DNA of 43,983 bases from Pleurobrachia bachei (GCA_000695325.1 AVPN01000447.1:1-43983); one strand, 5' to 3'; positions 27,627 through 36,820 are shown, counted from the first letter of the stretch. Made by a program: numbers and translations. The notes: generated from the sequence alone by a model not told the origin.

Positions 27627-30200
27627 TTACTTCTTAGCCTTTATTTTATTTACTATATTTTTCAAATTTTGGTTTCGAAATGATTTGATCTTATTTTTAA
27701 CGGCCCACCTACAGAACTCAACACAAGAGTGTTCTTTTTTCCAACCCAAACTGGTCATTACATTCTGTCTAAACTTTTGAAGAGACTTAATTTGGTTTTT
27801 CGTAAGCTCTGTAAAACGAGCAGGCGTATCATACATTTTACAAGTTGGTTCTAACAATCCTCTAAAACTTAGGATGGATTTTTCAAGCACCCAGTCCTTC
27901 CAAACGGGAGCATACCTTCCTGGTAAGTCTCCTTTATTGAAGATCTGTCTTTGAAGTGACTCAATTTTTCTCTGCTCCAACGATGAAAGCTGATTGAAGT
28001 CGGCTATCAAATTTCCAGGAATAGGCCACCAACCGTAATCAGACGCAGTTCCTGGGTGAGGTGTTGGGTATTCTGGTGATGTATCGGCGATAGAATATAT
28101 ACTGGACGAAGCTGCTGTATCCGCGACGGAAGGCAATGGAAGCAAACTGTGATCAGTGGATGATGAGGTTCCAGCATCAAATGATTCAACCTTAGTAGAA
28201 GTAATAGCAGCCGGCAAGATATCACTGTTCAACTGATGCGGGGTCGAATTAGTGAGTGGCAGTTGGAGAGGTTGTCTGATACGAAAATATCCAGAGTTCT
28301 GAGCTGGTTTACTAGTATTGAAATGTGGTCGGTGGAAAGGCTTGATGGAGATAGGTGCAACGGGTCTGTTACCAAAAAAGAAGGTTCGACGGGGAATCGG
28401 AGCTTGCTGGCGATTCAGAAAGAACGGTGGCCGAACTGAGTTTGCTGGAATTCGTGGAAGAAAAAGATGCGAGAACATGCCTGAATTTCTCGGAAAAGGT
28501 TGGCCTGAAGGAAACCGTGTCTGCATTCCCCTAATATCAAAGGGATTACAACCTAGCGCAGGAGCCACAACTGGAGCACACTTTGTAGTAGACTGGTTGT
28601 CTAATTTAGGCTGTGTTGATGTTAATTTAGTGTAAGTCGTCTTTATCGTCTGGAACGACACCTCCTGTGTTGTCTTTGACTGATTAGGGGGTGAAACTGG
28701 TTTTGTTTGGTCAGACTGAGTGGTCTGAGGATCTGGAATCCGATTAATGACCCAATTAAATCCTTCAATAGAGATTAGTTGTGAAGATTCGTTAGGTAGC
28801 TGTGAAGATTCTTTAGGTAGTTGTGAAGATTCGTTAGGTAGTTGTGGAGATTCGTTAGGTAACTGTGAAGATTCGTAAGCTAGTTGTGAAGACTCTTTAG
28901 GTAGCTGTGAATACACTTTAGGTAGCTGTGAAGGCACTTCAGGTAGCTGTGAAGGCACTTCAGGTAGTGGTGATGATTCTTTAGGTAGATTAGGAGATGT
29001 TAGCTCAGACGCTGGAACAGGAACGCTTTGAGAACGCTTTGTCAGCAACGAGCTTATTTCGGCCTCCTTGACCTTCTTCCAGTTCGAGGAACTAGATTCA
29101 CCGACCTCGACCTTTGCATTATTCAACTCAACTTTTTGATTTGACAGGTCCATCTTCTGTTCTTCTGTTTCTTCTCTAGTATACTTTTGCTTGATTTCCT
29201 CCATGAAACTGATCGGAGACAAGGAGCTTGATCGATTCCTTTCTTCAGCAAATCGTTCCGGTTGCCTAGGAGACCTAGACCGTTTCCTTGGAGACTTAGA
29301 CCACTGCTTGGGAGACCTAGACCGTTTCCTCGGAGACCTAGACCGCTGCCTCGCAAACATAGACCGATTCCTTGGAGACATAGACCGTTTACTTGGAGAT
29401 CTAGACCGTTTCCTCGCAAACCTAGACCGATTCCTTGGAGACATAGACCGTTTCCTTGGAGATCTAGACCGTTTCCTTGGAGACCTAGACCGTCGTCTAG
29501 GAGACCTTAGTCGCTTAGAAGATCTCGTCCAACGATTTGTTTTTTCTAATGGAGATCTCGACCTCTTCCGAAACCTACGACTGGAAGATTTCGACTTAAA
29601 TCTACCTGTACCAGACTCTCTCGACCTTCTCCGCCATCTAGACAGGTATCTAGGTGGCAATTTTCTCGATCTAGACACTCTTGGGGATCGGGAACGAGAA
29701 GGAGTCCTTCTGGATACTTCTTCCTTTGATTTAGGTGAAGTGGAGGCTATTCTTGAAGAACCGGGTGAAGATCGAGAGGATGGCTGTTTCGTTCTTGATG
29801 AAGTTGATCGAGTAGGGGACGGAGCTTTAATGGGAGAATGCTGATGTATCGGTTGAATAGTCACTTCAATACTCTCCCTCGGCGGCTCTATAGGCGAGGG
29901 TGAATCAGAGTCAGTATCAACATCGTTCGGTGTTGGTGTTACTTCCGGTTCAATCAGATTATTGACCTCTTGAATTGGACTTGTCACCTCACTAACACCG
30001 GACATCCATGAATCCTCAGTTATATCTTGGTTACAATCCACTAAACTATTGGGTGATCGGGAGGGAGAAGATGGTGGTGAAGGAGTCAAAGTTCGGATTG
30101 AGTCTGATTTTGGGGACATACTGAACCGAGAATGGTAGAGATCTGGAGCTGGACGTGCAGCGATGGCTTTGATGCGTTCTGACCGGTCATTGTCAGGCAT
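27627..30200 (-). CDS. Large RS-domain protein of the DLYHSRFS-box family
   Basis: 857-residue intact frame starting MPDNDRSERIKAIAARPAPD at 30200. Box 1 (DLYHSRFSMSPKSDSIRTLT) is followed by an acidic Ser/Pro stretch, a long RS domain built from SPRKRSRSPRNRSMF-type 8-residue units (about 230-310), SFMEEIKQKY in the place of the FWxRI box, a run of SQLPNES/SQLPKES heptads (about 405-475), a Pro/Phe/Arg-rich region (RRTFFFGNRP) and a C-terminal region with LSSLEQRKIESLQRQIF and FTELTKNQIKSLQKFRQNV helices, ending KNIVNKIKAKK. Phosphorylatable RS and SP motifs suggest a nuclear-speckle or splicing role; that is inference from composition. Confidence 0.87.
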   Translation of the reverse strand: MPDNDRSERIKAIAARPAPDLYHSRFSMSPKSDSIRTLTPSPPSSPSRSPNSLVDCNQDITEDSWMSGVSEVTSPIQEVNNLIEPEVTPTPNDVDTDSDSPSPIEPPRESIEVTIQPIHQHSPIKAPSPTRSTSSRTKQPSSRSSPGSSRIASTSPKSKEEVSRRTPSRSRSPRVSRSRKLPPRYLSRWRRRSRESGTGRFKSKSSSRRFRKRSRSPLEKTNRWTRSSKRLRSPRRRSRSPRKRSRSPRKRSMSPRNRSRFARKRSRSPSKRSMSPRNRSMFARQRSRSPRKRSRSPKQWSKSPRKRSRSPRQPERFAEERNRSSSLSPISFMEEIKQKYTREETEEQKMDLSNQKVELNNAKVEVGESSSSNWKKVKEAEISSLLTKRSQSVPVPASELTSPNLPKESSPLPEVPSQLPEVPSQLPKVYSQLPKESSQLAYESSQLPNESPQLPNESSQLPKESSQLPNESSQLISIEGFNWVINRIPDPQTTQSDQTKPVSPPNQSKTTQEVSFQTIKTTYTKLTSTQPKLDNQSTTKCAPVVAPALGCNPFDIRGMQTRFPSGQPFPRNSGMFSHLFLPRIPANSVRPPFFLNRQQAPIPRRTFFFGNRPVAPISIKPFHRPHFNTSKPAQNSGYFRIRQPLQLPLTNSTPHQLNSDILPAAITSTKVESFDAGTSSSTDHSLLPLPSVADTAASSSIYSIADTSPEYPTPHPGTASDYGWWPIPGNLIADFNQLSSLEQRKIESLQRQIFNKGDLPGRYAPVWKDWVLEKSILSFRGLLEPTCKMYDTPARFTELTKNQIKSLQKFRQNVMTSLGWKKEHSCVEFCRWAVKNKIKSFRNQNLKNIVNKIKAKK
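28780..28975 (-). repeat. 21-bp coding repeats, SQLPNES heptads
   Basis: About nine units containing TTAGGTAGCTGTGAAG (plus strand) or close variants encode SQLP(N/K)ES and SQLPEVP heptads. Every unit is a multiple of three, so the frame is preserved. Confidence 0.8.
29250..29515 (-). repeat. 24-bp coding repeats, SPRKRSRS units of the RS domain
   Basis: Ten or so units of 24 bp containing GGAGACCTAGACCG encode (S/A)(P/R)(R/K)xRSRS/M. Plus-strand frames over them are repeat artefacts. A similar array lies at about 32290-32480 in the next gene. Confidence 0.8.
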
Positions 30201-30488
30201 TCAACAGGTAGCTCTATACTTCCTGAGTGAGATATTTGTGAGATATCAATATGAAGGGAGTGAAGTCGGGGAATCGGGAGAAGAAAGTAACAGAGACACG
30301 TCTTTGAAAACGAAATATTTTGAAACGAAAACAATTTACAATACAATTTATTAGCATTAAATCGTTTATGAATAAAAATATAGTATCTAGAAAGTGTGAT
30401 TAAAAATATGTTAAAAAACGAGGTGGTGTTTAAAAAGTGTTTCTGTAGACAAAGCATCATAATCGGCCCTAAGCAAAATCGCATCACC

Positions 30489-33092
30489 TTATTTAACTTT
30501 CGAGTGGGCAGCAAAATCATCCATTAGCTTAGCAACCTTTGATACAGCATATTCATCATATAATGCCTTATTTGCTTTTAAAATTCCAACCCCTTGACCT
30601 TCTAGTTGTTTTATAAGATGTTTAACCGCAATTACTTGCGCTTTTGTTAGATGCTTCAGTTTTGACTTTGCTGTGACTTCACCAAGTGTGAGGGGATCTT
30701 GTCCAACCGGTCCAACACCCAAGATAGATCTTTCTATTATCCATTTCCTCCATTTGGCCTTTCCTTTATCGGAAAAACCATTTTCTTTTTGTATATTTTC
30801 TATCGCCACTGCAAGTTTTTTCCGCTGATCCTCTGTGAGTAGACGAAAACGTTTGTATAATGTTGGAGGTATGAAACCTAAAGGATTGACCTTTTTGGGT
30901 GGTGGAGGGTTCATCTTTGAAGATTTTGCTGGCTGAGTGGAAGGACCTGGCGCTGTCGGTTGGACGCTTCCCTGGACTGGTGTTATCTGTCCTGCTGGCA
31001 AATCAGCTGATGGTATCTGGCGATATGGTATTGCTGACTCAGGTGCATTGCTCACCTGAACAGACTGTGTGGTAGGTACAAGTGTCTGCGAAGTGGGCGG
31101 GACAAGTGATGCCTTTGTGGTCGGAGCTGCCATCAGATTTACAGGAATCCGCTGGATTCCAACTGCCGACTGTTGGTCGGACCCTCGTTCAGCGGAAACC
31201 GTAGAGGTTGGAGGTTTTCCTGTCGTAAAGGGAGTCCTCGGAGAAGGTAAAGCATGGCGAGTCAAAGTGGTGTGCTGTAGTTTTGCTACTGGGGTGATGA
31301 TTGTGGGGAAAGCTAAAGGGGATGCGCTTGGAAAGTTATGAGCAGCAAAACTAAAATGGGGGACAATAGATGGATAACCAACCGGAGTCATTGAAGAAGT
31401 TGATGGCTTGTTCATCGTTGAAAAAGTTAATGGCTGGTTCATCGTTGAAAAAGTTAATGAATGACCTGGCAATGTCGGCTGGATGCTACCCTCGGCTGGT
31501 GCTGCTGATTCATCTGCATTGCTCACCTGAACAGACTGAATAGTAGGTAGAACAGTCTGCGAAGTGGGCGGGACAAGTAACGCATTTGTAGTGGGAACTG
31601 TCATCCGCTGAACTCTCTCAATCGACGATTGGTCAGATTGTTCGGCAGATGATGAAGAGGGGCCTGTCGTAAGGTGAACAGGAATCCTCTGAAAAGTAGA
31701 GGCAGATTCATAGACAGCCTTTACGTTAGAGTTAGTTAGCTCCATCTTTGCTGCAAGGGCCAAAAGTGTTTTCTCCTGATTTGAAGTTAATTGGAAAATA
31801 CCTCCCAAGCTGTTGTTCCATTCCATTTTCGATTCCACAGTTCGTAACTTTTCTTGTTGTGTCCCATTCAGAGACCTAAACCCCTGGAACGCCAGCTCGA
31901 TGTATGACCTTTTAGGGCCTTTCAGCACAGGTTGGTCCACAGAGTTAGCCATTGCTATAATGTTCTCTTGTGCATTGTCCAATTCCATCCTCTTTGCCAT
32001 ATCCATCAGGGTGTTCTTCTGCTCTTTCGAGATGAGACCCACCACAGAAGTACCCCTTCTCTTCTCTTCCATCTCAGACTCAACTCCACGGAGTTTTTCT
32101 TTTTGTTTTGTGGTTAGTAGATAAAAGCCAGGAAAGTTTATCTCGATGAAAGTAGTCTTACACGACCTCTTTTTAGTCCTCTTTACCTTTTCCTTCCCCT
32201 TGGATTTATCTGGAGGTGGAACTTGTCTCTCTTCGATTCTTTTCCAGAAGTCCACCGGAGACCAGGATCTTCTTAGTTTCCTACACTTGTGACTGGGAGA
32301 CCGGGAACGATATCTTGGAGACCTGGATCGTCGTTTTGAGGACCTTGATCGTCGCCGGGGAGACCTTGATCGTCGCCTAGGAGATTTTGATCGTCGCCTA
32401 GGAGATCTTGATCGTCGCCTAGAAGACTTCGAACTGCGCCTGGAAGACTTAGAACTGCGTCTTGACGACTTTGAACTTCGAGATTTCTCTCGAGATTTTC
32501 GTCTCTTCGATTTTCTCCTAGGACTACTTGATCGAGATCTGGATGTTTGTGGAGACGGAGATCGGGACAGAGTAGTTCTTGATAGTTCTCCTTCTGATAG
32601 GGATGAAGTGGAGGGAATCCTCGCTCTTGAAGAACCGGGTGAAGATCGGGAGGACGGCTGTTTCGTTCTAGATGAACTCAATCGAGGTGGCGATGCAGGA
32701 GGTGAATGCTCCCTCGTAGCTGTTGAGTCACAAACTGTATACTGCAACACACCCCCCTCCAAATTGGGGGAAGTGCTCTGAACTGGATGAGCCATCATGT
32801 TGGTAGGAACTCGCTTTTCTCCCTGATCAGGACCGGTCGGATTCTTTAATTTTCCGGTGAGGCAAGGAAACAGTGAAGCCTGAATTCTGTTCCTCATAAA
32901 GTGTCTGTCCAATTTTCTGCCTACTGGACTAATAGAACGTCCCAGCGATTGGGAGGGAGAGGATGGTGGTGAGGGAGTTAAAGTTCGGATTGAGTCTGAC
33001 TCTGGGGACATACTGAACCGAGAATGGTAGAGATCTGGAGCTGGTCGGGCAGCGATGGCTTTGATGCGTTCTGATCGGTCATTAGTGGTCAT
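30489..33092 (-). CDS. Large RS-domain protein, most complete member of the DLYHSRFS-box family
   Basis: 867 residues from ATG 33092 (MTTNDRSERIKAIAARPAPD), one base after TTTCCATTTCAG; the open frame upstream of that is intron. Order: box 1 DLYHSRFSMSPESDSIRTLT; RVPTNMMAHPV; an RS domain of SSRRSSKSS and SPRRRSRS units (about 195-280); VDFWKRIEERQ; three or four tandem helices (GFYLLTTKQKEKLRGVESEM, ISKEQKNTLMDMAKRMELDN, GFRSLNGTQQEKLRTVESKM, LTSNQEKTLLALAAKMELTN); Ser/Thr/Pro-rich sequence with two RIPVxL boxes; and C-terminal helices (FRLLTEDQRKKLAVAIENIQ, LKHLTKAQVIAVKHLIKQLE) ending FAAHSKVK. It is the best template for the family and has no frame break. Function unrecognised; nuclear and RNA-related by composition. 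Confidence 0.88.
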   Translation of the reverse strand: MTTNDRSERIKAIAARPAPDLYHSRFSMSPESDSIRTLTPSPPSSPSQSLGRSISPVGRKLDRHFMRNRIQASLFPCLTGKLKNPTGPDQGEKRVPTNMMAHPVQSTSPNLEGGVLQYTVCDSTATREHSPPASPPRLSSSRTKQPSSRSSPGSSRARIPSTSSLSEGELSRTTLSRSPSPQTSRSRSSSPRRKSKRRKSREKSRSSKSSRRSSKSSRRSSKSSRRRSRSPRRRSKSPRRRSRSPRRRSRSSKRRSRSPRYRSRSPSHKCRKLRRSWSPVDFWKRIEERQVPPPDKSKGKEKVKRTKKRSCKTTFIEINFPGFYLLTTKQKEKLRGVESEMEEKRRGTSVVGLISKEQKNTLMDMAKRMELDNAQENIIAMANSVDQPVLKGPKRSYIELAFQGFRSLNGTQQEKLRTVESKMEWNNSLGGIFQLTSNQEKTLLALAAKMELTNSNVKAVYESASTFQRIPVHLTTGPSSSSAEQSDQSSIERVQRMTVPTTNALLVPPTSQTVLPTIQSVQVSNADESAAPAEGSIQPTLPGHSLTFSTMNQPLTFSTMNKPSTSSMTPVGYPSIVPHFSFAAHNFPSASPLAFPTIITPVAKLQHTTLTRHALPSPRTPFTTGKPPTSTVSAERGSDQQSAVGIQRIPVNLMAAPTTKASLVPPTSQTLVPTTQSVQVSNAPESAIPYRQIPSADLPAGQITPVQGSVQPTAPGPSTQPAKSSKMNPPPPKKVNPLGFIPPTLYKRFRLLTEDQRKKLAVAIENIQKENGFSDKGKAKWRKWIIERSILGVGPVGQDPLTLGEVTAKSKLKHLTKAQVIAVKHLIKQLEGQGVGILKANKALYDEYAVSKVAKLMDDFAAHSKVK

Positions 33093-33455
33093 TCTGAAAT
33101 GGAAAGAGTTAGCTTTACAGACAATAGGAAACAGAATCAAAACAAGCAATGACACAAAAATAAATAAAATATGATTTTTAAATAATAGAAAATGCATACC
33201 AATACATGTCTACAAGAATATATACGACGCTTTCCACCCGGATTCAAATACCCCCTTAAAAATATTAAAAAGTAAATCTGGTCGTCGTTGCAAGAACTCT
33301 TTCTACCGTGTGTCCCGTGTCCCATGACTATATTTATACATATACTGCAGCAACCGTCAGTCGTCACCCCATTGAATCTAAGTAACTACCATTACAAAAT
33401 TATCACTTTAGACAGAATACATTTCCATCTCTGAGCTGTGTGCTTTACAAATAGA
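33093..33455. other. Spacer
   Basis: AT-rich. Holds the acceptor TTTCCATTTCAG adjoining the 33092 start, and the 3'UTR of the 34909-33456 gene at its upper end. No gene is seen on either strand. Confidence 0.5.
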
Positions 33456-34909
33456 TCAAGAGTCAATATAAAACTTGATGGGCGGTAATGGTTTGTTGAG
33501 ACTTCTCCACCTGTTCAACTGATCATAATGTCCCCGTGATGCGCAATGTTGGGATGGTTTCTCGAACATTTGAATTCGAACACTACACACCACACATCTG
33601 ATTCGATCGCCCTCCTTCGGCTTTCCCACCAGGTTAGGACGTTTAAGGAAGTACTCCCCTGTTATTATGAGGTGCCGCTGTGAAAGAAGATGCCGGGAAA
33701 CGTCATCAACTGTAGGTAGAGATAGGGCACAGTACTTGCACCACCGTTGCCGCTCAATTGCTGTGTGATCGGGGATTCTGATGTGATTAATTTCTGTCAG
33801 AGAGGCAAGTCTTGGAAGGTAGTCAGAGGGAGAGGGGAGTTTCTGAGGAGGAGGAGAAGGTGATCTCAAGGGAGATTGGTGAGTTTTAGAGGTAGACGAT
33901 TTAAAAAGTTCCTCGTCGATATTATCGTCTCCAGAATTATCACCAACATGAACCACATCCGGGGCAGCAAACATTCCCGCCACTTTTAGCAAGTCCATCG
34001 GAACAAAAGGTCGGGAGGAAGAGGAAGATGAGGAAGAGACTGTTTTGTGGCGACGCATCTTCCGATCCTTGTGTTCTCCTTTGCTATGTGATGTCATCTG
34101 ACGTTCCTCTTTATGTGATGATGATGATGTTCGGCTTTTCCTTCGCTTTTTCGATGAAGAAGAGGAAAATGACTGATGGCGGGAGCGGGTTGAAGAATTG
34201 CGAGAGCGATTTGGAGATTGGCGAGGAGAATGGTGGGAATGGCGAGAAGATTGGCGGGATTGGTTGAGAGACTGGCGGATGCGAGTTGGAGAATTACGGG
34301 AATGGATGGGAGATTGGTGGGATTGGTGGGGAGAATGGCGAGAATGGTTGAGTGATTGGCGGGAATGGTGGGGAGATTGGCGGGAATAGCTGATTATAGA
34401 TTGGTGGTGAGAATGGCGGGATTGGTTGAGAGATTGGCGTGGACGTTGCTGAATAGAGCTTTGGAAATCCTTTGCAGAATTATTACGGCTTCGGCTCCGA
34501 CGTCGGGGTTGATCTGAAATGGATGGACTGAAGTTAGTATGATGATGCACAAATCAACTTCACTTCTAGGTTTTGAAAAATTGCGGACAGATCCTCAACT
34601 CCAATCTCCATGAAACAAGTTTACCTTTTAATCGCGAGGAAGAGGAGGAGTTTCCATTTATCGTTATTGTGAGAAACCCGTCCTGAAAAAGGGGAACATA
34701 GTGAAACACGGGAGACCCGTCACCCGATACAGGGATAATAGTTTGCCACCCCCTTAGCTAACATCACCAGATCTCTAGACTAAACAAAATTACAACTAAA
34801 CATTCAAACTAGTGCAGTTTCTTTCCCTGAACAACAGCTGATGGACTTAAAAATACGAACCCACCTTTCTGAGGACATCCCTTGGTCCACGAATTTGTAA
34901 AAGGGACAT
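33456..34909 (-). CDS. RS/His-rich paired zinc-finger protein, three exons
   Basis: Exons 34909-34865 (ATG two bases after CTCCCATCAG; donor GTGGGTTC), 34682-34625 (acceptor TTTTTCAG; donor GTAAAC) and 34513-33456 join in frame, giving about 386 residues starting MSLLQIRGPRDVLRKDGFLT. Residues 35-190 are degenerate RS with many His/Gln/Asn (SRHSPHQSHQSPIHSRNSP), then basic SSKKRRKSR. Finger 1 is CKYC-x12-H-x5-H at about 292 and finger 2 CVVC-x12-H-x5-H at about 342, followed by PLPPIKFYIDS. The paired fingers match the other zinc-finger genes in the window, but finger 2 has the ordinary 12-residue loop. The phases (0, then 1) and the absence of stops support the exon joins. Confidence 0.83.
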
Positions 34910-35248
34910 GTCTGATGGGAGAGTTAGCATAGATTAGAAGGGACAAGGGGTGAGAATATTAGTTTCCTCTTTCAGGGACTAAGGATTTATTAAACTAATT
35001 AACCACTCGAACATTGTATAAAATCTTAAATTTCAATCAGCATACACGGCAATCGTATAAATATTAAGCATCGCACAAATAATAAAAAGTTATCTTCGGT
35101 CAGAAATATATGGGGGCAGTTGAACTAGAAACACAATGATGAAAGTTGTGATATATCAAATACATCTCAATAAGATACAAATCAAAAATATAAATATATA
35201 TCGATCAAACTGGAGGTCAAGCATGCATCTAGAAGTTTTTAATATTTG
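34910..35248. other. Spacer
   Basis: AT-rich. The minus-strand polypyrimidine/AG just before 34909 is the likely acceptor for the first coding exon. The upper part would be 3'UTR of the 36424-35249 gene. No other feature is seen. Confidence 0.45.
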
Positions 35249-36424
35249 TCACTTATGGATTGAATTCCTCTTGCTCATATTCATACGATGCAACTGAGAC
35301 TCCAAGTGAGCTACAACTTCACTCTTCCTATCGCTGAGGAAATGGTTACATGGTTGACAGTAATGGTAGAAAAACAAAACATTATCAGCAGTACGCCACA
35401 GGATCGTATCAACCTCAGAATGCTTGCAGTTTATCGAAAACTGCTCCGAAACTGAGACTCCCTGAGATTTAAGCATGGGTGCATTAAAATGAGGTACCCC
35501 GAAGTTGTCCCGGTTGTTCTCCAGAAAGAGGAAGAACTGAGCCAATCCTGCTGAACTAGGGCACCTCTTAACATGTGTATCTTTATGCTCGTAGTTGTAC
35601 AGTACCACTGCTTCACAGACACTGCACGTGCAGACTATCTGCTGATGACTGGGAAGGGAGTCATGACTGGGCGTCCCATGGGTACAGTTCAGATGGGCCA
35701 TGAAGGAATTCAAGTTGAAAATAACATCACCAAAAGAGCAGTTCTCCCAACATTTTAATTTGATTGATTCAGGGGCAACGGGTGAACACTCCCCCTCCTC
35801 TTTTTTATCATCAGCTAAAAGGGATAGGGAGAGCTCTCGTTTCCGCTTGACTGGTCCCTTTGCTGGACTTTTCCCAGGCATACTTTTTGATCGGGTCGTT
35901 CGTTTCTCAGCTGCTCCTGATGGAACACTACTCTTATCGGTAACTGATTTTGTGGCAACATTAGCAGATTTCTGATTGCCCGTAGAAGGAACTTGGCCAC
36001 GAGATCTAGTTTCCTTGAGAGCTAGTGGGTCCTCTTTGAGTCCTAGTGGATCAGATGATACATTGACCACAAGACTAGGAGGTATGGGTTCCTTGAAGGG
36101 TCCCTTAAGCCCGAGTGGATCGGTTGATACATTGACCACAGGGGTAGGAGGCCCGGTGTTGTCAGTTTCCTTGAGTCCTAGTGGGTCATCAGATGATGAT
36201 GCATTAATCACATCATCATCATAGCTTTTATACGGAGCAGATCTACGCAACACACGTCCATCTCTCAGAATAACGGAGTCTAGCGCCAGGGGAGGTCCTA
36301 AAACAACTCTTCCTATCAACTTATCATTCTTCTTTTTCGTTTGAAGTATTCGGTCAATAGCAATTTGGTTGCTTATGATAATTTTAGTGAGTGTTTCATC
36401 GTCCGGTTCGTCTATCATTTTCAT
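35249..36424 (-). CDS. Cys/His finger protein with DPLGLK repeats
   Basis: 391 residues starting MKMIDEPDDETLTKIIISNQ; the ATG follows directly on CTTTCTCTCTAG. The N-terminus is helical with the motif VVLGPPLALDSVILRDGRVL. Four copies of a short motif, DDPLGLKE, TDPLGLKG, SDPLGLKE and EDPLALKE, lie at about 80-140. A basic Ser-rich part (TTRSKSMPGKSPAKGPVKRK) follows. Cys/His groups: CWENC...H-x4-H (about 230), CTCSVC...H...C (about 268), and CQPC-x13-H-x5-H (about 353). The last has the spacing of the cluster's finger 2. DPLGLK repeats look like docking motifs for a partner. No named family recognised. Confidence 0.85.
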   Translation of the reverse strand: MKMIDEPDDETLTKIIISNQIAIDRILQTKKKNDKLIGRVVLGPPLALDSVILRDGRVLRRSAPYKSYDDDVINASSSDDPLGLKETDNTGPPTPVVNVSTDPLGLKGPFKEPIPPSLVVNVSSDPLGLKEDPLALKETRSRGQVPSTGNQKSANVATKSVTDKSSVPSGAAEKRTTRSKSMPGKSPAKGPVKRKRELSLSLLADDKKEEGECSPVAPESIKLKCWENCSFGDVIFNLNSFMAHLNCTHGTPSHDSLPSHQQIVCTCSVCEAVVLYNYEHKDTHVKRCPSSAGLAQFFLFLENNRDNFGVPHFNAPMLKSQGVSVSEQFSINCKHSEVDTILWRTADNVLFFYHYCQPCNHFLSDRKSEVVAHLESQLHRMNMSKRNSIHK

Positions 36425-36820
36425 CTAGAGAGAAAGTAGAGGGGGTTCAATGACAATGTACACACACATCAATTACAAGTTCATCTTAAAATATTAAAAC
36501 AAAGTTAAAACAAATCGCCACGTTTACAGCTCTTGAATAGAAAAACAGAAAGTGACGACTGGCTCCCAGAGAGAAGACTCTGGATCACATATAGAAAAGT
36601 CAGGGTACACTGAAATAAGTGTACTACACACTACTCTCTTCCACACGTAAATACACAAAAAGTCAGATAAATATTATTTGGGACACTCATACACACGTAT
36701 AAATTAGGGACTTAATCATCCACCAAATGACTCCACAACCATTGTCACCATGGTTACTCCTCCTCCACAACCATTGTTGCCATGGTTACTCCAACTCCAC
36801 AACAACTACTTAACTAAACC
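36425..36820. other. Spacer / 3'UTR
   Basis: Contains the CTTTCTCTCTAG acceptor before the 36424 start, AT-rich sequence, and a two-unit direct repeat at 36727-36800. No gene is seen. Confidence 0.45.
36727..36800. repeat. Two-unit direct repeat just 3' of the zinc-finger gene
   Basis: CTCCACAACCATTGTCACCA and TGGTTACTCC is followed at once by CTCCACAACCATTGTTGCCA and TGGTTACTCC. The unit is about 36 bp and contains AACCATTG and CCATGGTT, near-palindromic. Confidence 0.7.

Noticed and set aside
29191-29844. 217-codon plus-strand frame with repeated FLGDLDR units
   Set aside because: It is the antisense reading of the 24-bp RS repeats in the 30200-27627 gene. The regular repeat simply keeps several frames open.
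23880-32480. CRISPR-like regular short repeats
   Set aside because: The repeats are in-frame RS codons without unique spacers, in a eukaryotic gene.
33093-33197. N-terminal hydrophobic extension (signal-peptide-like) of the 33092 gene
   Set aside because: A strong acceptor (TTTCCATTTCAG) ends one base before the conserved ATG, and no paralogue has the extension; it is intron.
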